Of a stretch of DNA of 64,000 bases, positions 47,366 through 57,962 are shown piece after piece. The stretch covers positions 2,418,001 to 2,482,000 of the forward strand of contig OX637801.1 in NCBI GenBank assembly GCA_951802425.1. Reading direction: 5' to 3'. The translations under genes and the position numbers were made by a program. Source of the DNA: Clavaria fumosa. Taxonomy: Eukaryota > Basidiomycota > Agaricomycetes > Agaricales > Clavariaceae. The notes beneath the pieces are model-generated. The model ran no database searches. It worked only from the letters and a program-made list of their open reading frames with translations, and had not been told where the DNA came from. Each line of letters begins with the position of its first letter. The stretch's first letter is position 1.

Positions 47366-49674
47366 ATGTCATCCAGCTTAAATCAGACTGTGTCAGAGTC
47401 ACCCGGCCCCGAGGCACCTCCACCACCTTACTCTTTGTGCTTGAGAGCCCACAAGGGCGAGCAAGCCATCGGCCACGGCCCAACTGGGCCCCCTCAGTCT
47501 GTCACCGTAGACGAGCCACCTTCCGTCCGTGCACCTCCCGTCCGTGTACCTCCCGTCCGTGTACCTATCCAATACCATCTTCCTACTCCCAGTTGGGATT
47601 CACATGCACCAACCTCTAACCCGGCGCATCATTATCAGCAACAACAACAGCACCAGTACCAGCAGCAATACCCAAACCAGCAGCAAAATCCAGAGCAGCA
47701 ACAACACCCCCAGCCTCATCGTTTTTCAGAGCATCAACAATACACGGAGCATCAACATTACCCGGAGCAGCAGCAATACCGAGAGCAGCAGCGTTACCCA
47801 GAGCAGCAACATTACTCGGAGCAGCAGCAATATCACCAGCACCAACAATATCACCAACACCAGCAACATCTTCAGTACCAGCAGAGTCTCCAGCAGCGAC
47901 AGCCTTTGCAGTATGTGCCCCCCCTTCCACATCACCGCTCCTCTACTTGGCCTGCGTATCCCAGTCAGCTGTATCACCATGCCGACCCATCATCCTCGTT
48001 CACTCCACCTCCCGACCTGTTTCCTCCTGGCCCGCGACATCCTTCCTTCCACTCGCCAGCGACACCCTTCGCCTCCCCATCCTCCGTCACTTCGTCTTCC
48101 GAACCCACCTCCTCGCACCTCGACTGGGACCCCTACCATGAGTTTTACGGCGTCCCGCGCCCGAGTCACCACCATCCTACCCCGATCCCGGAATCATCGG
48201 CATCGTCGACCGCCCCGGCCCCAGCCCCAGCCCCCGTGCACTCACCAGCGCCACCCAACGGCGGCCCCTTGCACTCTCTGCGGCCATCGGCACCATCCTC
48301 ATCGTCACCCGGACCCATATACGTCGTGTCTCCAACGCACCCGGCCACCCCGCGCCGCGTCCTCGTCAGCCGTCGCTCAGCGCTGCACGCACGCTCTATC
48401 TCCGATTTGACCCCATCGCAATACGCATCTCATACACACCCATCGACTTTGCGCTCCCAGAGCGCCCAGCCCCCGCCACTGCCTGAGGAGCAGGAAGAAG
48501 AGCAGGAGCTATACTCGGTCGACCTAAAACCCACAGAGACACCCACCCCGGGCCATCCCCTCATGCGCAACGGCAAAGTCTTAGTTTATCCCGCTGGATA
48601 CGACTGTCCCAAATGTGCGTTTTTCTTTTCCCCTGGCCCTGAACTTCCGTCCTGAACTGACCGCTTCGACTACCTCAATCTATTCTGATGAAATACACAC
48701 TCTCCGGGAAATCCTTCACACTGCGTGCCCACTTCCAACGAACAGGTTCTAACACAGGATACAAATGCGCCAACCCATCCGATCCATGCAGCGCATGTTG
48801 GAAAAATTACGCCCAGCCGTACACGGGTGCGCTCGTTCGCGCGTCCTTTACTTGCCCATCCACCGCCACCATCAGCACCACGGCGGCGTGGCGCAGCAGA
48901 GTCGACTTACAGCGCCCCCTCCCACTCTACCGCCTGCAGGGCCAGAGTCGGAGTGTTCGGACCCGCCGCGTTCTGCGCCGCCCTCAATCGTCGAGCAGAC
49001 TCTCCGTGGCGGACTCGCTCACTTCTGCGTCGTCTTCGATGACCGACCTGCAATTCGATATGCCGCACCCGCGTTCGCCGTTGATGCCACCCTCGACGTC
49101 GCATTTCGTCGCCTCGTCCCAACCGCCGCCGCCGTCATCAATCCCATTACTCGCACCAGCCCAAGAATCAACACAACCGCAACAACCACAAGTGCCATTG
49201 TATCCCCTGTCCCAGCACCATCTAACTTCCGTTTTGAACCCAAATGCATACTCATCGTCACAACCACAACCACCACCGCAGGCCCAGTCACTGGTCCACA
49301 CCCAGATACAAGCACAAACACAAGCACCTACATCTCACCTGGTCCAGCCCCAACCCTACCCGACTTCGACCTCGCCTTCAACTCAGAATGCATACCCGCC
49401 GCTCACGAACACGACCTCGGACACAACCCTGAACATGGGCATGACTGCTGTCACGACGCCAAACACGAATACGAATACGGACAGAGATGCAGACAAAGAT
49501 ACGAATGCTCGCTCCACCTTGCACATGACCCCATTTGTCGTCCCTCCAGGGGACCCGCGCATTGGGGGCTGGCTCTGCTACAAGTGCCGCGGTCGCGGAA
49601 CCGTCAGGATTCTGCTCTTCTTTGGTACTAAGGGGTGTGCCGTGTGTACTGGTACTGGGAGGCTGTTCTGCTGA
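47366..49674 (+). CDS. Hua1-type protein with paired zinc-ribbon motifs
   Basis: Resembles yeast Hua1 (YGR268C), a cytosolic protein with a DnaJ-like CxxC ribbon and proposed links to ubiquitin and actin-patch factors. Starts MSSSLNQTVSESPGPEAPPP. A Gln/His/Tyr-rich imperfect repeat occupies about residues 90-180 (EQQQY/EQHHY units, PPxY motifs early). Then come LMRNGKVLVYPAGYDCPKC, an intron inside the second Cys codon, and SNTGYKCANPSDPCSACWKNY. The long Ser/Pro/Gln region ends with PGDPRIGGWLCYKCRGRGTV and GCAVCTGTGRLFC, a second CxxC pair. Two exons: 47366-48614 and about 48746-49674. Function in this fungus is inferred only. Confidence 0.75.
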
Positions 49675-50720
49675 AATGGCTGCTTTTTATTTTTTCTTGC
49701 CTCGGGAGACTTGGCAGTGAAATGGGGAATGAGTCAGCCAGGCAGCTGGTCATGAGATGACATGACAGTCATCCGCGTTTCTTGTAACATGATGATCCTG
49801 ATATATTGCTATTTATCTAGCAACTTTCTTGGTTATTATTAATAACAGAAGAGGAACACAAATGTACAGTAAGCAGAAAAGGTGTTGTAATGTTAAGTAA
49901 ATTTGGGTTTGTATGCATATAACTCAAGGAATAAAAAACAATAACATATAGATTGAAAAGTCCTGTTTCTGACCTTTAAGATCATATGCAGGTCCATTGA
50001 AAAATATTCATTTCCCATCAAGATAATACAGCTGTTTGCAAAAAGCTGGCCATGTGACTGAAACAAAGGAATTGACCATTGACCCTAAAAACTTTTGAGT
50101 TTGCAAACTGCTAAAATGTGAGTGCAAAACCAACATTTTTATCTTGTGGTAATTACAAGGTATTGATGATCTGGGTGTCATGACCCAACAACTCTCACTT
50201 TAGACCCCCTGATGCATCTTTATTGTTGATGACCATTCACACCCTAATTCTGACATTTGGCAACCACATTTGGCAGCCATGTGGCAATTCTGTGCACAGT
50301 TCATAATTCCAATGATTTCATTGTTGCTTGGTTGATGTCCAGGAGTTTCAGGGAGTGAGTGGAGTTGCATTAGGACCTGCAGGGGAGCCTGCTGAAGTTA
50401 GTGCATGAGCCCTGGTGATATTAAGCTTTTACATGGGAACATAGTGGCTGAAACACATCTCTGGACAAATTTGTTAGCATTGTTTTATATTTTATTCTTT
50501 GTAGATCTTCTCAGATTCTATACCATTTTCAATAGATGTCAATATAAACCTCACAGCTATCAGAGATACTGCGGCATACAACATAAACTCACTAATGCAC
50601 AAGGGTGATACATACTCTAGACCTGATGATAAAATCACAATCTATGGCTCATACATAGATGCATACAACAATGATGGAGTGTTGAGAAGGGGCATGCTAC
50701 AAGACACAAGAATCTTAGCT
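49675..50720. other. AT-rich region, no gene seen
   Basis: About 1 kb of markedly lower GC than the neighbouring genes, similar in composition to the transposon-rich right end. No terminal repeats or coding frames recognised. The stop region of the following minus-strand gene reaches its right border. Confidence 0.5.
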
Positions 50721-53700
50721 CTAAACAGCAAGGGGAGCATGGCCATTTTTACTCAAGACTCCATTGGCTTGTCTGACATGCTCACCACACCCGCTCCCAT
50801 CTCTTCTGCCGCCATTGCCGCTGGTGTATTCAGTTGGGGTCTCAGTCACGCGAGGGCGATTCACCCGCAGCCGATCGACATCCTTCGCTTTCCTGACAGC
50901 AGCCGCCGCTATAGCCTTGGCTCTCGCTTCTTCCCGCTCGCGCAAAGCCAATGCCTTGGCCTTGTACCGTGCCTCGACGAGCGAAGCATGCGCCTGGTGT
51001 GCACGGAGCCTTTGGAAGAGCGACTGTGACGACGACACGAAGGCCGACGGGTGGATGGTTAGTGTGTTTTGAGGTCGGTGTTGTATGAGCAGGAAAGATA
51101 GCTCACGTGTAATTTGAGGGCGAGGTTGTCAAACTTAGCAACGTACGCTCTGAGCTTCTCCAGTGCGTCCTGCACACGGTCCAACCTCGGGGGTTTAGAT
51201 ACCAGCATCTCGCAGAATTTGGTCATCTTCACAAGATTGCTGAATAGTATTGAAAATAGAAGTCAGGAACGAAATACGTTAACGAAATTAGGAAAAGGAA
51301 CTCACTTGCGGAGCGACAACACTCTCACGTTGAACGTCAGCCGCCACGCAGCGGATGCGCCCTCAATATCCTCCTTCCGAACCGGCCCCGCGTCTAGCAG
51401 CGCACTTGTGGCAGCATCTATGGCGTCACGCGCAGCGATGCAAAGCATGATAATGCTGCGTCGGTCAGCCAGGACGCAGCATGAGCTGAAGAACTATAAG
51501 AACCAAACGAATCAAGACTTTCAACACGCGCCAACAAAAAAGAAAAATAGAAAGAACCCACCTCAATCAGATCCAGGGCACCTTCAATACATTGCCCATT
51601 CAAGATTTGGATCTCAGGGGCAAGGTCCTCCAGATCTATGGCGTCGACAACAATATCCTGGGGAGCTGACGCCGCCGTCTGTGTGACTGGTGCCCTAGGA
51701 ACGCTAATGGACTGTTGCGTTGGCGTGCGATCGGAGTGTGACCGCAAGGACAGCTGCTGCGACTGAAGCAGAAGTGGGGGGGTTGTCGATCTGTCACTTG
51801 TTGAAGAGAGGCCTGTTGACGATAGGCTGGACGAGTCGACAACGGCGACCGGGACGTGGGGGGCAGGGGGTAAAGGCGGCAGAGACTTGGAACTGCCTGA
51901 GCGAGCCGCACGGCCTGGACGACGTCGAGCCCGAGTCTTAATATCGCGAGGCGTCGTTGCATCCTCTGTTATGGAACTAGCAGAGGAGGATACGCCCGAC
52001 GAGGCGCCCTCGGCTATGGTTGTCATGATGCGCTGGCCGATAAGGATAGGAAGCGCGGGGGGCGGAACAGTCGCCCACGCGGGTGGGGACGCGACCCCCG
52101 ACGCGTCGGACAGACGTCTCGGCACTGCGGTGACAGTGACGGTGCGCGGCCTCGGATGCATCGAGAACGCGCTACCGAGCGAATCCCGTACCTCGTCGCG
52201 CGTGAACGCGAGTGTCGATAGCGGCGTCTGCGACTCTGCGGGCCAGCTCGCGTCCGACGCAGCAGGTACATCGGGGGAATGCATCATGAGAGGTTCCGGG
52301 ATATTTTGCATCTTTCTGTCCGGAGGGCCAGTGTGGAGTGTCGGAGCGGGATTTGTGGAAGTGGTGGTAAATGCAGCCCCAGCGGGCGATGAGGCAGGCG
52401 GTGATGGGGAGGAGAGTGATACACTGGTGTCCGGCGTGATCGCAGGTAACGGTGGACTCGCGTGTGAGTGTGGCGAACTCAGAGTCGAACTTCGATCAAA
52501 GTATCGTCCGGTCACGGGATGCGGAATATGCCGATCTCGAGAACTCTCCTGATCCTGGGAACTTTCCACCGATATCTTGGACGTGGACGACACGCGGCGG
52601 TGTTCAGGGATACTCGACGTTGTGAGTGATCGTGCTGACGATGATCGACCGAAGGTGCCCATCGACTCCGGACGCTTGGATTCTGGGCGGTCGGCGATGT
52701 CAAGCTCGTCGCGTGAAAGCGTGGTTGTTCTCGGCGAATCCTTCAAAGAATTGTCTAAAGCCTGTAGAGCACGCGGGCTTGGAAGCGGAAAGTCTGTCTT
52801 CTTCGGCGAGTGCGAATTCTCAGAAAGAGACGCGTGTTTGTCCTCGACTGGGGAGGAAACAGGTTCGGGCACCTGAGAAACGTTTTCTGAAAATGAGGAT
52901 GACCGCACGGGTATGGCTTCAGGTATTTGGAAAGCGCCATTTGAGAACGCGGACAACGGCAAGGGGGTGGGATCGGGAACTTGGAAGGTGTCATTTGAGA
53001 AAGCGGACAGCGGCACAGAGGTGGAATTGGGCAATTGCAGCGCGCCACTCGAGAAGGCGGATAACAGCATGGGGATGGATTCAGGCACTTGGAACGCGCC
53101 ATTTGAGAACGCAGACGAGGGTGCAGAGGTGGGTTCAGACATTTGGAACGCGCCATTTGAGAATGCGGACAACGGCACGGATACGGGTCGTGGCGCGCGC
53201 CTGCGATCGCTCATCAGTGGCGAAGTGGGCGGAAGGGTAGTTTTGTCTTCAAAGTTGGGCGATATCAGGACCCACGATCCGACCCGTCCCTCGACAGAAG
53301 TGAAAGAAGCAGTAGCGTCGATCTCGTCGACTGCGTCTGAGACGCGTCCTGGCGTACTGCCCGAGGAGCCCGTCGGCGTCAAGGTAAAGGCGTTCTCTCG
53401 AGGCGGCAGCAGACTCTGCGAGCCAGAAGACGCCGACAGAGGAGGTGGAAGCGAATCGAGGGAATCAAGAGAGTCGAGGGAGTCGAGGGACCTAACTTCA
53501 ACATCAAGGCCGGCATCGACATCAACATCGTCATCGGGCCACCTGCCGCGGTGCGGCGCCGAGAGCGCGGGCGATGCTAGCTGCAAGGGCACGCGCTTCG
53601 CAATCAGAGGCGGGGCCGACTTGGGCGCAGTGGTATAGGGGAGGGAGTTGCCCAGGGCCGTTACGCTTGCGAGGACAGGGCTCGAAGCCTCGGAGTAAGC

Positions 53701-54567
53701 CACGGAGAGGGGGACGGAGAGGTGGGCGGGGCGACGCGATTTCGGCGCCGCGCCTGCGACGACGTCCGCTGCTGCGGGGGGCGCGTCCATGAGCGCCGCG
53801 ATGTTGGAGAACTCGAGGACGGGCCGGAGAGACTGGTGGCGCTGGCTGTCGCGTGGGTGGAGGAGGTCCGAGTGCTGCACCGTGTGTGCGGGGGCGGCGC
53901 CCCTGCTTGGGTACTCCCAAATGGGCGACCTGAACGCGGGCGAGAGCTTCTCACCCTCGTCGTCGCCGGCATAGACGTCGGCGTCCCAGCAAGCGACCTG
54001 GATCGGGGGTTCGCCCTGCCGAGGCGCGTCAGTGACACCGCGCACTTCGACCCACCGCCGGACGCGGTCGTTGACCTCGTGCCGCCGCCGCTGGTCCTCG
54101 TGCATATCCGGCGGGAAAAAGTCGTCGTTCGCTCCGACGGGGAGAAAGAACTCGGGGTTGGCAGCGGTGAGGGGCAACGTGGAGGAGTCTGGGCGTTCGA
54201 GTGGGCGCGTCCGAGGCGAACAGCTGCCCGACGTGACGGAGGCGTCGTAAACGTAGCATGGAAGGTTGGATTCGGCCAGGGAGGAGACACTGGAGGCGGT
54301 GGGAGAGGGCAATGGCGGGAGCTCCTTCTCCCTTGCTGCTAGCACTTCTCTGTTCAATTTGGTGGATGAGGGGATCGTGGACAAACGGCTTTGTTGGAGT
54401 CCACGCCAGTTCGCCCGCCGGATTTGTGAAGGCCTCAAAACAGGGGGTCGACCGTCCAGGATCATGAAGGATTGCTGATCGTTCCTGTGCTTGTTTTCCT
54501 GGGTCGTACGGGGTGGCTCTGGCGGTGGAGATGATAACAAGAATGCAGGCTTTGACCAGAACCCCAT
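50721..54567 (-). CDS. Long low-complexity hypothetical protein with 18-residue repeats
   Basis: Family not recognised. Start chosen at MGFWSKPAFLLSSPPPEPPR; an in-frame upstream Met at 54720 is less likely. The first exon of about 3 kb encodes a disordered Ser/Pro-rich region with SLDSLDSLDSLDSL and five to six 18-residue units (PLSAFSNGAFQxPExxP). The last exons look ordered: IQILNGQCIEGALDLIE, CVLADRRSIIMLCIAARDAI, AAWRLTFNVRVLSLRNN, LVKMTKFCEMLVSKPPRLDR, an ALEKLRAYVAKFDNLALKLH helix, and a coiled coil rich in Arg/Glu/Ala (KAKALALREREEARAKAIAA). Introns with GT-AG and matching phases at about 51490-51560, 51246-51306 and 51013-51106. Could be a fungal scaffold or signalling protein. Confidence 0.65.
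52860..53190 (-). repeat. 54-bp coding minisatellite
   Basis: Five to six diverged units of 54 bp inside the hypothetical gene, each encoding an 18-residue SAFSNGAFQ-type segment. Period checked between GGAACGCGCC at 53091 and at 53145. Confidence 0.8.
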
Positions 54568-55084
54568 GGTTTCAAACAAGACAAGGTAGAAAGAAGGCGG
54601 TCGAGAAGGTTGTTGACGACAAAAGACTGGCACTGCCAAGTCCGCCGTTAGAACAATGTCAGTCGATGCGCCGCAGGCCGCGGCAAGATAACATGCACGA
54701 GAGAAGGTGAAAGATGGCACGATAAAGGATAAAGGCTGCGGATGGAATTTGAACGGGCCACGGGGTCGGGGACCCTTGTGGCGAAATAGGGAACAAAGGA
54801 CTTCCTTATCTGGCTGCTACCCTCGAATCTCCCTTTTCAACAGCACTCATGTTGGGCGAAAAAATTGCAGAAGAGAGCGCAGAGAGAACAGTCAAAGCTT
54901 TGCATAGCAGAGAGCGTTGTCGCTGGTGGCCTGGCATGACGAAGGAGCAGCTGGAATTTTTCCTGTCATTTTGAATCCAGGAACGAACCTCATATCGAGG
55001 TTAGGGTTTATTGCACACCAAACATCAGCAAAACATGATTTTTCTTGACCTAACTTGACCTGTAGTCAAGAGGGTTAAGATAGT
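54568..55084. other. 5' flank of the hypothetical gene
   Basis: Presumed promoter; no further gene. The right half becomes AT-rich at the border of the transposon region. Confidence 0.5.
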
Positions 55085-55579
55085 TAGGGCAGAGCAGGGG
55101 TATACCCATGGGTATCTAGTGATCACCACGGGTAACCCGTGGGTTTTGCATGGGTTTTGAGTAAACAGGATTATAGCCCTTCATTTCTCAATGAAAATAA
55201 AAAAATTGCATTCAAAATGATCCAGAATTGACTGAGATATGGACAGTACAAGTTTTATGGCTGAAGCTTCCAAGATAAAGCTTCCTCACCTCAATCTTTG
55301 CAAGAGAGTCATCAAAATGTCAAAAACCTCACAAAAACCTCGCATTTTGATGACTCTCTTGCAAAGATTGAGGTGAGGAAGCTTCAGTTTGGAAGCTTCA
55401 GCCATAAAACTTGTACTGTCCATATCTCAGTCAATTCTGGATTATTTTGAATGCAATTTTTTTAAATTTTCATCGAGAAATGAAGGGCTACGATCCTGTT
55501 TACTCAAAACCTGTGCAAAACCCATGGGTTACCTGTGGTGATCACTAGATACCCATGGGTATACCCCTGCTCTGCCCTA
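55085..55579. mobile_element. Foldback hAT-like MITE, 495 bp
   Basis: The whole element is one long inverted repeat: arms of about 235 bp, starting TAGGGCAGAGCAGGGGTATA, around a loop of about 25 bp (near 55320-55345). Flanked by a perfect 8-bp duplication AAGATAGT (55077-55084 and 55580-55587), as for hAT elements. A transcript would fold into a near-perfect hairpin. Confidence 0.9.
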
Positions 55580-55587
55580 AAGATAGT

Positions 55588-56020
55588 CAAGAAGGCAGAA
55601 TTTCCTTGATTCTGTCTTGGCCTTAATAGTGTCAAGTGCATCTCAAGACAATCAAGAGAATAAGTGAATTAAGAACAGGTCAAGAGGGAAATTTGTGGGT
55701 AAAGACAACATTTTAAGGACTTGTAGTCTTACCAGAGTCAGTGACTCTGATAAGACTACAAGTCATGATGACTTCCTGGACTCCAGACTTCTCGTGTCCC
55801 CATGCTTAGTACTTGAAAATCCTTCCAATAGATTTTGAATAGTGAGACTTGTATCTTACCTAGGGCAAAGCTTGAGTATACATACTGAGAGCACATGAGT
55901 CATACATATGGAAAGGGGGAGGCAGCAACATGTATGAGTCATGGTAGGGAAAGCTGTGCATGAAAGGGTTGTTGGCAAGAGCATAGTGAGTGAGGGGAGA
56001 GAAGGTCACCTGACCTGGAT
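55588..56020. other. AT-rich sequence without gene
   Basis: No coding signal apart from a short hairpin at 55718-55764. Probably transposon-derived. Confidence 0.5.
55718..55764. repeat. Short near-perfect palindrome
   Basis: Arms of 23 nt (GACTTGTAGTCTTA... and its inverse) around a single G, with one mismatch. Not part of the adjacent MITE. Confidence 0.85.
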
Positions 56021-57077
56021 CTAAGATGCAGTCTCAAAAGCATGGTGGTCAATATATTTGTTCACATAGAATGTGTGGAAAGCATCTAGTGATTGGTCTG
56101 AATGAAGGCTCTTTGGAATGAATTTATTGCCATAGACTCCAATTAGATGAGCAGCATGAAAGATGGTGTCAAGATGGATCACTGAGATGACAGGCTTCCC
56201 ATCAGGATAGAACTCTGGCTGAACCATCCACATGCCAGTATCCTCATCAGGTTGATCATCATTGTGCACAAACCAGTGGACCAATGCACAAGGGTAGACT
56301 TTTCATGATGCCTGAATGAGAATAGTAAACAAATGCACACTACATCAAGGCCCTGCATACCCTTGAGTTCAGGGTTTGATTCAACAAATGCACAATCATA
56401 TTGGGGTGGACCTCATCGCCATGAAGGTGTTGCTCGAATTTGCTCTCAGTGCATGCCACCAACACCACTTGGATCACTAGGTGCATAGTATGTCACTGCT
56501 GCAGTGAAATACAGAGACAATCCCATCAAAAGATGTGTGTCATGGCAAGGGGACATCCACTGAAGGTAGTGGGTTATTAAAATGTAGCTGGCCATTAAGA
56601 AATTGACAGATGAGTTGTGGCAGATTTGGCACATTTATGTGGGCTGCAAGGGTGACAACATTTTGCTTAAGTCCTTGAGGAAAAATCAGAAAAAAATCAT
56701 GAGAGTGCTTTCAGTAACTCACAGACTGCTCTTGCCAAGTCAACATATGCAAGCACTGATGGTCCATCAACCTCCACAGAATCATTATCATGGCCACCTG
56801 AAGCCTGGCTTTCAAGAGGCTGATCCACACCAATTTCAAACTGATGCTCTGCATCTGTGAGACCCATTCCATCAAGTAAGCCATGTTTAGTAAACTCAAC
56901 ATGAGCAGCAAGCTTATCCAGCTGCTGATTTGTCAACAACATCTGACCAAGTGCCTTGTACTGATTGGACTGATGCCATGGCTCTTTTACTGCTTTAATG
57001 TGCTTTGATTCAGTAATGGAAGAGCACAGGCCATTTGGTGCACCAAACATGCAAATGAGCTGATGATAATGAACCAT
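56021..57077 (-). pseudogene. Remains of a Plavaka-like transposase
   Basis: Minus-strand pieces resemble the C-terminal part of basidiomycete Plavaka/KDZ-type transposases: FGAPNGLCSSITESKHIKAV, YKALGQMLLTNQQLDKLAAH, then YPCALVHWFVHNDD, PDEDTGMWMVQPE, VIHLDTIFHAAHLIGVYG, SLDAFHTFYVNKYIDHHAFE. They lie in different frames with stops between. The 5' part is missing. The chromovirus begins 24 bp beyond the right end. Confidence 0.7.
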
Positions 57078-57095
57078 TGAACACTGTTAATGCTA

Positions 57096-57100
57096 TTAAT
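57096..57100. other. Target site duplication TTAAT, left
   Basis: Matches TTAAT at 62710-62714 directly after the 3' LTR. Five bp is usual for Ty3/gypsy insertions. Confidence 0.8.
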
Positions 57101-57391
57101 TGTTAGGATTGCTTATGTAAGCCATCCCAAAGTGCAGTTGTTGAGAAACTGGGGAGGGTTGTTGGAAGGTCACATGACCTGTGGCTGGGTTGGATTATGT
57201 AATCATGTAAGATCACATGACCTGGGGCCTGGGCACATCACGTGATCCGAGGGTCCGAGCGTGGGAACGCCGGCAAGTGCCGAAGCGTTTGCTATAAGTA
57301 CTTTCGCTTTTCCTTTTTTGTACTCTTTTCCCCTTATCTTAGTATTGTCGTCATGACCTTACGCTTAAGTTGTTTGAGACCCAGTCTGATA
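57101..57391 (+). repeat. 5' LTR
   Basis: Begins TGTTAGGATTGCTTATG and ends CAGTCTGATA. Contains CTATAAGTA (TATA-like, about 57292) upstream of a pyrimidine-rich run and ATCTTAGTATT (57336-57346), the probable transcript start by the self-priming argument. The terminal TA instead of CA is seen in both LTRs. Confidence 0.9.
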
Positions 57392-57392
57392 T

Positions 57393-57403
57393 AATACTAA
57401 GAT
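57393..57403 (+). other. Primer-binding site complementary to own R region
   Basis: AATACTAAGAT, one base after the LTR, is the exact reverse complement of ATCTTAGTATT at 57336-57346. It shows the layout of Tf1 self-priming (11 nt). Confidence 0.75.
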
Positions 57404-57962
57404 CCGCCTGTCCGCCCTAGCCCCGTGTCCTAACCTGGCTAGCCTGGACCCTTAATTTCAAACTGTGACATGTTGTCACAGCTCAGCCCCTATCATCCTC
57501 TTCTCCTTTACCCTGCCCGCAGTGTGTAACAGAACTGCACGAAATTTTTACTGTGTGTAGATACACGTGACCAGACCCAGAGGAAGTCTACTGTGACTCT
57601 CCCCAAGTAATACCGAGTGCCCAAGGCCCGGAACTTTGTTTTACAGCTATGTACCAGTGAATCGTGTAGTGTACAGGGCAAGGAAAGGCCCCTACATAGT
57701 CTTTCTGTAGTTTCCTGGTCCAGTGGACAGGGCCCTTGCTCTGTGACCATTGTCAGAAGGGCACACGGGCAACTCATTAGGAGTTGTGGAGCAACCACCT
57801 GGGACACCATTCAGGCCCCACGTTAACAAAAGTTTCATAGAATAAGAGTTCTATAGGTACATAAGTACACAGAAGAGCAGCCTAAGAGGACAGGACTGTT
57901 AAGAGATTGAAGAAATCCTGAGTGCCCAAGGCCCAGAACTTTATTTACAGCATCCAGGGCCT
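57404..57962 (+). other. Element leader, non-coding
   Basis: Sequence between the primer-binding site and the gag start; no coding frame recognised. Confidence 0.6.

Noticed and set aside
47529..48410. Ser/Thr/Asn-rich frame overlapping the Hua1-like gene
   Set aside because: Out-of-frame reading of the CAG/CAA-rich repeat; the zinc-ribbon motifs lie in the other frame.
51887..52552. Open frame of 221 codons on the plus strand, and others opposite the low-complexity gene
   Set aside because: Mirror frames of the Ser/Pro-rich exon on the minus strand; no splice signals or family features.
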